Source of the DNA: an uncultured bacterium
Lineage (GTDB): Bacteria; CSSED10-310; CALFER01
Length of the DNA stretch: 11,574 nucleotides
Assembly: GCA_937951895.1 (NCBI GenBank)
Contig: CALFER010000081.1
Coordinates: 1 to 11,574 of the forward strand
Direction of reading: 5' to 3'
Part shown: positions 6,165 to 11,574 of the stretch, piece after piece
Layout: each line of letters begins with the position of its first letter
Numbering within the stretch: position 1 is the stretch's first letter
Program-made: the position numbers and the translations under genes
Notes under the pieces: generated by a model
What the model was told of the DNA's origin: nothing
What the model saw: only the letters and a program-made list of their open reading frames with translations
Databases searched by the model: none

Positions 6165-7106
6165 ATGAGAAACGCTCATACACCGGTTTTCTTCCGGACA
6201 ATCCTCGGACTGATCCTGATCGCGATGATCTTTCCCGGAATCGGTGAATCCGCCTCACGGATCACTCAGACTCCCGCCCCTCCCACCCAAACCCCCTCTC
6301 CGACCGCAACAGCGCCTGGCGGCAGTCATTATCTGGCAGTGGATTCACTTCCGGCCTGCTCCGAGGCACTCGTCATCAATGTGACCGGATCCACCGTGCC
6401 GTATTCGAACATCGATATCTACATCATCGATCTCGAAACATCCGACAACCGGCATGTCTATCAATGGACCAACAGCAGTGCATTCAGCATTCCGATCACG
6501 CTTTTCGACGACACACTCAACGGGATCACGGTGCGATCATGCGGCGATGTCTATCCTCCACCCTGCACGACGATCTCGTATGTATCCCGCCCGGATCTGA
6601 TCGTCGACACAGGCGATTGCTCGACAGCCACACCGACCGCTCCGCCGACCCCGGTGATTTCGGCAACCCCTGCCCCACCGAGTTCGACTCCGACGGTGGT
6701 TCCCACCTCGACTCCCCCGGACGAACCCACCGCGACACCCTCTGTTGCACCTTGCGACGTCCCCGGCGTCACGCTGAAGATGCCCGCCCACGAATTCCAT
6801 GCTGGAGACCCGTGCTGGCTGGACGTGATTGTCTGCAATCCGACGGAGGAAACCTGGGACACCTTCCGACTCCTGGTCCTCCTGGAAATCTACGGTCAAT
6901 ACTTCTTCGCCCCATCCTGGTCGCCGGACATCGACTGGCTGGATGAGGAGTTCCCGCCTGGTGAGACAACGATCCGTCTGTTCGAGTTTGCCTGGCCCGA
7001 GGGACTGGGCGAAACGCCTTGGTTCAGATTCTATGCGGGGATATTCACCGACGATATGACTGCGTTGATCGGCGCGATCGGATACTGGGAATTCCGAGGC
7101 ATCTGA
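6165..7106 (+). CDS. Secreted protein with two Pro/Thr linkers and C-terminal GQYFF domain
   Basis: This is an unrecognised 313-residue exported protein. AAAGGAGG (6150-6157) sits seven bases before the ATG. The signal peptide is MRNAHTPVFFRTILGLILIA followed by MIFPGIGESA. A short Pro/Thr linker (about 35-52) leads to a small beta-rich domain (about 54-152, with paired cysteines in SLPACSE, VRSCGDVYPPPC and DTGDC). A longer linker (about 154-195) follows, and then a C-terminal domain (about 197-313) carrying CDVPGVTL, VIVCN, YGQYFFAPSWS, PPGETT, FAWPEG, FYAGIFTDDMTAL and a final aromatic strand. The last domain aligns with the end of the minus-strand secreted protein at 3197-4456, so the two genes are domain paralogues. 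The N-terminal domains differ. The function is unknown. The 259 bases between the deaminase stop and this gene show no gene and no convincing promoter. Confidence 0.85.
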   Translation: MRNAHTPVFFRTILGLILIAMIFPGIGESASRITQTPAPPTQTPSPTATAPGGSHYLAVDSLPACSEALVINVTGSTVPYSNIDIYIIDLETSDNRHVYQWTNSSAFSIPITLFDDTLNGITVRSCGDVYPPPCTTISYVSRPDLIVDTGDCSTATPTAPPTPVISATPAPPSSTPTVVPTSTPPDEPTATPSVAPCDVPGVTLKMPAHEFHAGDPCWLDVIVCNPTEETWDTFRLLVLLEIYGQYFFAPSWSPDIDWLDEEFPPGETTIRLFEFAWPEGLGETPWFRFYAGIFTDDMTALIGAIGYWEFRGI

Positions 7107-7144
7107 TCGTTAGTTGCGGTGCTCGCCGATTTCCTCTACGATTA

Positions 7145-7182
7145 CGGCCATCAGGGAGGACTCTCCGATGGCCGATTTTTTT
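7145..7182 (+). promoter_or_regulatory. Hairpin plus T7 tract enclosing the cutA ribosome binding site and start codon
   Basis: CGGCCATC (7145-7152) pairs perfectly with GATGGCCG (7167-7174). Inside, GGAG (7155-7158) pairs with CTCC (7163-7166) around a GACT loop, with only AG (7153-7154) bulged. Seven Ts follow (7176-7182). The structure has the shape of an intrinsic terminator 38 bases after the preceding stop. It also holds the cutA Shine-Dalgarno (AGGGAGGA, 7153-7160) and puts the ATG (7168-7170) in the 3' arm. It could terminate the upstream transcript, block cutA translation, or do both conditionally. Confidence 0.7.
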
Positions 7183-7488
7183 GTCGTGATGAGCACCATG
7201 CCGACCGAAACGGTCGCATCCGAAATCGCCCGTGCTGTCGTCTCGGAACGCCTGGCCGCCTGTGCCAACATCATCCCCGCCATGCGGTCGATCTATCTGT
7301 GGAAAGGCGACATTCACGACGATCCGGAGTGCCTCGCTCTCTTCAAAACGTCCTCGGACCGCCTCCAGTCGCTGATCGAACGGATCCGCTCGATCCATCC
7401 TTACGATGTCCCCGAGATCATCGCGCTCCCGATCGATTCCGGCCATCCGGGCTATTTTTCCTGGATCGAGGATTGCGTGACCGAATAA
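7168..7488 (+). CDS. cutA: CutA-type divalent-cation tolerance protein
   Basis: This 106-residue protein is a complete CutA1 homologue. CutA proteins form small, very stable trimers with a ferredoxin-like fold and have been linked to divalent-metal tolerance, though their molecular role is still debated. Family motifs are all present: VVMSTMPTE (residues 6-14), ERLAACANIIP (27-37), IYLWKG (42-47), LFKTSSDR (58-65) and HPYDVPEIIALP (77-88), ending GYFSWIED. AGGGAGGA (7153-7160) is seven bases before the ATG. Both lie inside a strong hairpin with a T7 tract that runs into codons 3-5, so expression may be controlled at this point. It follows the secreted-protein gene by 61 bases on the same strand and is convergent with smpB. 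Confidence 0.93.
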   Translation: MADFFVVMSTMPTETVASEIARAVVSERLAACANIIPAMRSIYLWKGDIHDDPECLALFKTSSDRLQSLIERIRSIHPYDVPEIIALPIDSGHPGYFSWIEDCVTE

Positions 7489-7510
7489 CCCCTCCCCCCT
7501 CATCATCCTT

Positions 7511-7558
7511 GCCGTTGTCGTTGTCGTTGTCGTTATCGTAATCGTCGTCGTTATCGTA
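7511..7558. repeat. Imperfect hexamer repeat, unit GTCGTT
   Basis: Eight consecutive six-base units run GCCGTT, GTCGTT three times, ATCGTA, ATCGTC, GTCGTT, ATCGTA. All share xTCGTx or a close variant. They begin 22 bases after the cutA stop and are non-coding. The period-6 pattern suggests slippage-derived sequence in the convergent spacer between cutA and smpB. Confidence 0.7.
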
Positions 7559-7576
7559 TTCGATAGCAGTATCGAA
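7559..7576. terminator. Perfect small hairpin between convergent cutA and smpB
   Basis: TTCGATA (7559-7565) and TATCGAA (7570-7576) are exact reverse complements around GCAG. The position between converging genes suggests a shared transcript end. The stem is short, AT-rich and lacks a T-tract on either side, so this is a weak terminator candidate. Confidence 0.3.
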
Positions 7577-7638
7577 CCGCCCCCCCAACTCCCGAGATCA
7601 ACGCCTATTCCAACGCCGATCCCCCCTGAGCAACCCGA

Positions 7639-8100
7639 TCAGGACGATCTGAATTCTCGCGCGAGATCCCGTTTGACATCGCGATCCCGGATATCGTGCC
7701 GTTTGTCCTGTTTCGGCTTGCCCTTGGCCAGACCCAGCAGAACCTTGGCCCGCCCCTTGTCGTTGAAATAGATCTTGAGGGGAACCAGCGTGTAGCCCCG
7801 TTCCGCCACCTTCCCGATGAGTCGTTTGATTTCCTTCCGTTTGAGGAGCAACTGCCGCGGGCGTTCCGGATCGTGATTGAACCGGTTCCCTGCCATGTAC
7901 GGTGCGATGTGGCAGCCGACCAGTGTGACCTGTCCGTTCTCGATCTTCGCGTAGGAATCCTTCAGATTGGCGCCGCCGTGCCGGAGCGACTTGACTTCGG
8001 TGCCCTGGAGCGCCATGCCGGCCTCGATCGTCTCTTCGACCACATAATCGAACCGTGCTTTTCTGTTCTCGGTGACCACTTTCCCGCTCATGGGACGCAT
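7639..8100 (-). CDS. smpB: SsrA-binding protein SmpB
   Basis: SmpB binds tmRNA and delivers it to stalled ribosomes for trans-translation, releasing the ribosome and tagging the incomplete protein. The 153-residue product has the family landmarks in order: ENRKARFDY (residues 11-19), GTEVKSLR (33-40), CHIAPY (63-68), HDPERPRQLLL (76-86) and the basic C-terminal tail (KGKPKQDKR to AREFR, about 126-151) that enters the ribosomal mRNA channel. Length is typical. The start is uncertain: ATG at 8100 (MRPMSGK) or 8091 (MSGK) fits the family, while the frame stays open upstream to 8238 without homology to SmpB. Only a weak GGGCGG precedes 8100. The gene is convergent with cutA and divergent from the antiporter gene. 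The tmRNA gene ssrA is not in this window. Confidence 0.95.
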   Translation of the reverse strand: MRPMSGKVVTENRKARFDYVVEETIEAGMALQGTEVKSLRHGGANLKDSYAKIENGQVTLVGCHIAPYMAGNRFNHDPERPRQLLLKRKEIKRLIGKVAERGYTLVPLKIYFNDKGRAKVLLGLAKGKPKQDKRHDIRDRDVKRDLAREFRSS

Positions 8101-8177
8101 GATAGACCGCCCGATCCAAACCATCAACAGGTTTCTCGGCATCCGCTCCCGACTCAGTCGTCTCGACGCCTCTTTTT

Positions 8178-8207
8178 TTTGCGCTCGTATTCTGCTAATT
8201 TGCGCTC
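8178..8207 (+). promoter_or_regulatory. Direct repeat TTTGCGCTC, 21 bases apart, in the smpB/antiporter spacer
   Basis: TTTGCGCTC occurs at 8178-8186 and 8199-8207, a spacing of two helical turns. It lies 42-71 bases before the antiporter GTG and upstream of smpB on the other strand. It may be a regulator site, but the short unit could be chance. I see no convincing -35/-10 pair for either gene here. Confidence 0.3.
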
Positions 8208-8249
8208 TTCGGTCCGATTGGCTGGACCGGCATTCCATGGAGGTTTTCT

Positions 8250-9752
8250 GTGAAATTCACACCGGCATTTTCTCGAATTCTGCTCCTTCTGATCGTCGCA
8301 ATGCCCCTTTTCATGACCACTGTCGCTCTCGGCGAATCCCCCTCTCACCCTGCCGCCGCCCCGAATGAATCCCACGGTGAGGGCCATCCGAGTCTGGGTG
8401 AAGTCCTGCCGTTGTGGAGCGGGATTCCGTTCGCCGGCATTCTACTCTCCATCGCCGTCATCCCGCTCATCGCTCCGTCCTTCTGGCACCACCATTTCGG
8501 GAAAGTCTCGATCTTCTGGTCCCTCCTCTTCTCCATCCCCTTCCTGATCGCGTTCAAGGGCGAGGCCTGGCACAGTCTTCTCCACATCATGCTGATCGAC
8601 TATATCCCGTTCATCATTCTGCTCTGGGGTCTGTTCACGACCGCCGGCGGCATTGTGCTGAGGGGTTCTCTGGTCGGCACGCCGGGCGTCAATACGCTGC
8701 TCCTGATCATCGGGACGCTGGCGGCATCATGGGTCGGCACGACCGGCGCGGCCATGCTGCTGATCCGCCCGGTGATCCGCGCCAACCGTCATCGCAAATA
8801 CATCGCGCATACCGTGATTTTCTTTATCTTTCTCGTGGCCAACATCGGAGGCAGTCTCACACCGCTCGGCGACCCGCCCCTCTTCCTGGGTTTTCTGCAC
8901 GGCGTTCCGTTTTTCTGGACGACGTTGCATCTGATCCCGATCACCGGCTTCGTCGCCGGAATCGTCACGATCGTTTATTTTCTTCTGGATTCGTTCCTGT
9001 TCAGAAAGGAAGCGCCGGCGCTCGTGACCGCGAAGACAACGGTGCGCGAACCGATCCGGCTGGACGGGACGATCAATATCCTGTTTTTGCTCGGGATCAT
9101 CACCGGTGTGCTCCTGAGCGGCAGTCTCAAGCTTGGAACCCTGAACATCCTCGGGATCCATACCGAACTGCAGAACTGGATGCGCGATGCGATGATCATC
9201 TCCATGGGACTGTTGTCCATGAAGTTCACCCGCAAGGTATACCGTGAAGCCAACGGATTCACCTGGGGACCGATTCTCGAGGTCGCCAAGCTGTTCGCCG
9301 GTATTTTCATCACGATCGTGCCGGTACTGGCGATTCTGCAATCCGGTGAGAAAGGCGCGATGCGCGCGTTGATCGCCGCGGTCAGTGAACCGTGGCATTA
9401 TTTCTGGATGTCCGGAATACTATCCAGTTTCCTCGACAATGCCCCGACCTATCTTACCTTCTTCAACACCGCGCTCGGGAAACTCCATGAAGTCGAGGCC
9501 AACGTGCGACCGATGCTGGGCTATGCCGATCCGTCTCTGGCCAACCACACCTTCATCCGTCTCCTGACCGCCATCTCCTGTGGCGCGGTCTTCATGGGTG
9601 CGAACACCTATATCGGGAACGCGCCGAACTTCATGGTCAAGTCGATCGCCGAGGAAAACAGCATCAGGATGCCGAGTTTCTTCGGGTACATGGCCTGGTC
9701 GATTGCCATTCTGATCCCGGTCTTTATCATCACGACCGTCGTGTTCTTTTAA
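8250..9752 (+). CDS. Sodium:proton antiporter / citrate-transporter-like membrane protein (ion transporter superfamily)
   Basis: This 500-residue polytopic inner-membrane protein resembles the putative citrate-transport/NhaD-like group of the ion transporter superfamily, commonly annotated as sodium:proton antiporter. The start is GTG, supported by GGAGG (8239-8243) six bases upstream. Residues 1-28 look like a signal peptide or first membrane segment. A His/Ser/Glu-rich polar stretch (about 29-50) and roughly a dozen hydrophobic segments follow. Symmetric re-entrant-type motifs are visible: GGSLTPLGDPP (200-210), SFLDNAPT (393-400) and GANTYIGNAPN (450-460). The Asp/Asn residues within these motifs are plausible ion-site residues. 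Substrate (sodium/proton or an organic acid) cannot be decided from sequence. The uspA gene lies 62 bases downstream with its own promoter. Confidence 0.85.
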   Translation: MKFTPAFSRILLLLIVAMPLFMTTVALGESPSHPAAAPNESHGEGHPSLGEVLPLWSGIPFAGILLSIAVIPLIAPSFWHHHFGKVSIFWSLLFSIPFLIAFKGEAWHSLLHIMLIDYIPFIILLWGLFTTAGGIVLRGSLVGTPGVNTLLLIIGTLAASWVGTTGAAMLLIRPVIRANRHRKYIAHTVIFFIFLVANIGGSLTPLGDPPLFLGFLHGVPFFWTTLHLIPITGFVAGIVTIVYFLLDSFLFRKEAPALVTAKTTVREPIRLDGTINILFLLGIITGVLLSGSLKLGTLNILGIHTELQNWMRDAMIISMGLLSMKFTRKVYREANGFTWGPILEVAKLFAGIFITIVPVLAILQSGEKGAMRALIAAVSEPWHYFWMSGILSSFLDNAPTYLTFFNTALGKLHEVEANVRPMLGYADPSLANHTFIRLLTAISCGAVFMGANTYIGNAPNFMVKSIAEENSIRMPSFFGYMAWSIAILIPVFIITTVVFF

Positions 9753-9758
9753 ACGCTC

Positions 9759-9786
9759 TTGACGTTTTTACCGCTGAATCCATAAT
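9759..9786 (+). promoter_or_regulatory. Promoter of the uspA gene (possibly uspA-pgk)
   Basis: TTGACG (9759-9764, five of six) is followed after 16 bases by CATAAT (9781-9786, five of six). This is the best sigma-70-type match seen in the window. It begins seven bases after the antiporter stop. Transcription would start near 9793, 22 bases before the uspA ATG, and could continue into pgk. Confidence 0.65.
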
Positions 9787-9814
9787 GGAATCATCCGGTC
9801 AGAAAGGGAAAACG

Positions 9815-10306
9815 ATGTATCGAACAATCCTGTGTCCATTGAAACTGACACATTCCGAAGTCTCGGTCCGGCAACTCCTGCACACCTTTACCGTTGCAAA
9901 GTTCACGGGCGCATCCGTCCATCTCCTCCACATCTCTGAAAAAGTGCTGGATGATAAACAGGAGCAGATGCTCCGGATTTCGCTCGAACGCTTCCATGCT
10001 CTCGAGGAAGAAGCCATCCGCGACATTCAATCCGGGATCCGCGCGTTACTCGAACACCCCGACGTCAAATCAGCCGCTCAGGGAATCAAAACGGAAGTCC
10101 GTATCACAGGCGAAGATTCCCATACGGGGAAAAAAATCGTGGCGGTGGCCGACGAACTGAACGCGGATCTGATCGTCATCACGACATGCAAGCATCCATC
10201 AGCGATCGATCTGTTGATCCGCAGCGCGACCGATCATGTTGTGTCCTACGCCCACTGCCCGGTGCTCGTGATCAACCGGCGTGAAAAAGAGTCGAGTGTC
10301 AACTGA
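9815..10306 (+). CDS. Universal stress protein (UspA family) with degenerate nucleotide-binding loop
   Basis: This 163-residue cytoplasmic protein has the UspA fold pattern. It opens MYRTILCPLKLTHSEVSVRQLLHTFTVAKFTGASVHLLHI, has a long central helix (about 48-80), continues VADELNADLIVITT (111-124) and ends HVVSYAHCPVLVI (141-153). The usual ATP-binding signature G-x2-G-x9-G-S/T before the last helix is not kept: the region reads TCKHPSAIDLLIRSAT. It therefore probably belongs to the non-ATP-binding class, or binds differently. GAAAGGG precedes the ATG at 9815; the upstream ATG at 9785 sits inside the promoter and is rejected. It lies between the antiporter gene and pgk, with pgk starting 27 bases after its stop. 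Usp proteins often accompany ion transporters, but regulation of the antiporter is only a suggestion. Confidence 0.85.
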   Translation: MYRTILCPLKLTHSEVSVRQLLHTFTVAKFTGASVHLLHISEKVLDDKQEQMLRISLERFHALEEEAIRDIQSGIRALLEHPDVKSAAQGIKTEVRITGEDSHTGKKIVAVADELNADLIVITTCKHPSAIDLLIRSATDHVVSYAHCPVLVINRREKESSVN

Positions 10307-10333
10307 CTGAACCTGTTCCGGAGGAATCCCGTC

Positions 10334-11512
10334 ATGATGAAAAAACGCACGATCGACGACATGAATCTGAAGGGTCTGAAAACCTTCATCCGAGTGGATT
10401 TCAACGTGCCGATCAAGGATGGCAGGGTCGGCGACGATACGCGTGTCCGCGAAGCTCTTCCGACCATCCGCAAAGCGCTCGATGACGGCGCACGCGTGAT
10501 TCTCGCGTCGCATCTCGGTGATCCGAAAGAAGGCCGCGACCCCGCGCTGAGTCTCGCGCCGGTGGCCTCCCGCCTCTCGGAACTGCTCGGCAAACCGGTC
10601 AAAATGGCTCCGGACTGCATCGGCCCCGAAGTCGAAGCGCAGGTTGACGCTCTGAAACCAGGTGAGGTGATCCTGCTGGAAAATCTCAGATTCCACAAAG
10701 GCGAAAAAAAGAACGACCCGGTGTTCGCTCAATCGCTGGCAAAACTGGCGGAAGCCTATGTGAACGACGCATTCGGCACGTGCCATCGCGCCCATGCCTC
10801 GATGGTCGGTATCGCCCCGGTGGTCAAACAGGCCGGCGCAGGCTATCTCGTTCAAAAGGAAATCAAATATCTCGCGGAAACACTCGAACACCCCAAACGC
10901 CCCTTCGTCGCCATCCTGGGCGGCGCAAAGGTCTCGAGTAAACTCGGTGTCATCAGGAACCTCCTGCCCAAAGTCGATCAGCTCATCATCGGCGGTGCCA
11001 TGGCATTCACGTTCCTCAAAGCGCTCGGATACGAAACCGGCGGATCGCTGGTCGAAGCGGATCTGATCGACACAGCCCGCGATCTGCTGGCTCAGGCAGA
11101 TGAACTCGGCAAATCGATCCTGCTCCCGACGGATATTGTCGCGGCGGAAGCGATCGAGGCCGGTGTGGAGAAGAAACTGGTGCCTGCTGACGAGATCCCT
11201 CACACCATGAAGGGTCTCGATATCGGCCCCGAAACGGTCGAACGCTTCACCAACGCGATCGCCGCAGCCGGCACGATCATCTGGAATGGACCGATGGGGG
11301 TCTTTGAAATCCCCGATTTCGCGGACGGCACGATGCAGATCGCGAAACGGGTGGCCGAATCGGGAGCGATCACGGTGATCGGCGGAGGCGACTCGGTGGC
11401 AGCCATCAAAAAAGCCGGTGTCGCATCCAAAATCACGCACATTTCGACGGGCGGAGGCGCCAGCCTGGAGTATCTCGAAGGGATCGACCTCCCCGGCATC
11501 GCAGTGCTATAG
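10334..11512 (+). CDS. pgk: Phosphoglycerate kinase
   Basis: This is a complete 392-residue phosphoglycerate kinase, the glycolytic enzyme that transfers phosphate between 1,3-bisphosphoglycerate and ADP. N-domain substrate motifs: IRVDFNVP (19-26), DDTRVR (34-39), LLENLRF (114-120) and NDAFGTCHRAH (144-154). C-domain nucleotide motifs: LGGAKVSSK (195-203), IIWNGPMGVFE (315-325), GGGDSVAA (350-357) and STGGGASLEYLEG (371-383). The basic-patch residues Arg20, Arg37, Arg119 and Arg152 and His60 are present. The Arg of the common SHLGRP motif is Asp63 here (SHLGDPKEG). GGAGG (10320-10324) precedes the first of two adjacent ATGs by nine bases. No glyceraldehyde-3-phosphate dehydrogenase gene lies beside it in the window, although that pairing is common. 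Confidence 0.97.
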   Translation: MMKKRTIDDMNLKGLKTFIRVDFNVPIKDGRVGDDTRVREALPTIRKALDDGARVILASHLGDPKEGRDPALSLAPVASRLSELLGKPVKMAPDCIGPEVEAQVDALKPGEVILLENLRFHKGEKKNDPVFAQSLAKLAEAYVNDAFGTCHRAHASMVGIAPVVKQAGAGYLVQKEIKYLAETLEHPKRPFVAILGGAKVSSKLGVIRNLLPKVDQLIIGGAMAFTFLKALGYETGGSLVEADLIDTARDLLAQADELGKSILLPTDIVAAEAIEAGVEKKLVPADEIPHTMKGLDIGPETVERFTNAIAAAGTIIWNGPMGVFEIPDFADGTMQIAKRVAESGAITVIGGGDSVAAIKKAGVASKITHISTGGGASLEYLEGIDLPGIAVL

Positions 11513-11519
11513 AATGCAA

Positions 11520-11544
11520 GGACGCTGAGCCTGTCGAAGCGTCC
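11520..11544. repeat. Palindromic intergenic repeat, copy 1
   Basis: GGACGCT (11520-11526) and AGCGTCC (11538-11544) are exact reverse complements around GAGCCTGTCGA. It begins seven bases after the pgk stop. There is no T-tract, so it is better described as a REP-like intergenic repeat than as an intrinsic terminator, although it may protect the pgk transcript end. Sequences with the core GAGCCTGTCGAAG are, from memory, widespread intergenic repeats in diverse bacterial genomes. Confidence 0.75.
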
Positions 11545-11555
11545 CTGTCACATCC

Positions 11556-11574
11556 GGACGCTGAGCCTGTCGAA
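11556..11574. repeat. Palindromic intergenic repeat, copy 2 (cut by window end)
   Basis: The first 19 bases of the preceding repeat recur exactly (GGACGCTGAGCCTGTCGAA), same orientation, 36 bases start to start. The right arm lies beyond the window. This suggests a tandem array continuing to the right. Confidence 0.75.

Noticed and set aside
5492..6166. A 224-codon minus-strand frame over the deaminase 3' end and spacer
   Set aside because: Mostly antisense to mtaD, no family features and no supported start. I treat the 5906-6164 spacer as having no gene.
8101..8238. N-terminal extension of smpB by 46 residues
   Set aside because: SmpB proteins normally begin just before the ENRKAR motif. 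The extension is Arg/Ser-rich, unlike the family, and overlaps the antiporter's leader.
8414..9247. A 277-codon plus-strand frame inside the antiporter gene
   Set aside because: Its Arg/His/Pro/Asp-rich composition is a shadow of the antiporter frame, which has clear membrane segments and motifs.
10199..11440. A 413-codon open frame antisense to pgk
   Set aside because: It lies wholly opposite a clear pgk gene. Its protein is rich in Asp, Arg, Phe and His without recognisable motifs, as expected from the antisense of a GC-biased codon pattern.

Overview
The window looks like a piece of chromosome from an uncultured, Gram-negative-type bacterium. It carries ordinary housekeeping genes (smpB, cutA, pgk, an MtaD-type deaminase, a tRNA-Thr). 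It also carries two secreted proteins with Pro/Thr-rich linkers, a style common in environmental candidate phyla. I cannot assign a phylum from the sequence alone.

Bases 1-3047 look like one end of an integrated mobile element lying against the 3' end of tRNA-Thr(CGT). This stretch is visibly more AT-rich than the rest. All its genes are on the minus strand, read away from the tRNA: a P4-type tyrosine integrase, an unrecognised 245-residue protein, an excisionase-type helix-turn-helix protein, a PC4/p15-type single-stranded-DNA-binding protein, and a small 75-residue protein. Five copies of an 8-bp repeat (GGTTAGAT on the minus strand), spaced by about one or two helical turns, fill the integrase leader. 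The distal end of the element and the second attachment site are not in the window. At the extreme left edge a pair of direct repeats resembles an IS21-family terminus.

Bases 3048-7106 hold the tRNA with its own promoter, a secreted Cys-rich protein (minus), a divergent MtaD-type 5'-methylthioadenosine/S-adenosylhomocysteine deaminase (plus), and a second secreted protein (plus). The two secreted proteins share a C-terminal domain (GQYFFxPSxS, PGET, WPEG) behind a Pro/Thr linker, so paralogues flank the deaminase gene. The minus-strand secreted gene and the deaminase gene appear to use back-to-back promoters with overlapping -35 boxes.

Bases 7107-11574 hold cutA, whose ribosome binding site and start codon sit inside a strong hairpin followed by seven Ts. 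A hexamer-repeat spacer follows, then convergent smpB (minus). A sodium:proton antiporter/citrate-transporter-like membrane protein with a GTG start comes next, then a UspA protein with its own good promoter, closely followed by pgk. Behind pgk are two copies of a GGACGCT...AGCGTCC palindromic repeat, the second cut by the window end.

The least ordinary signals are the hairpin over the cutA start, the helically phased repeats before the integrase, the shared domain of the two secreted proteins, and the element module carrying a PC4 protein.
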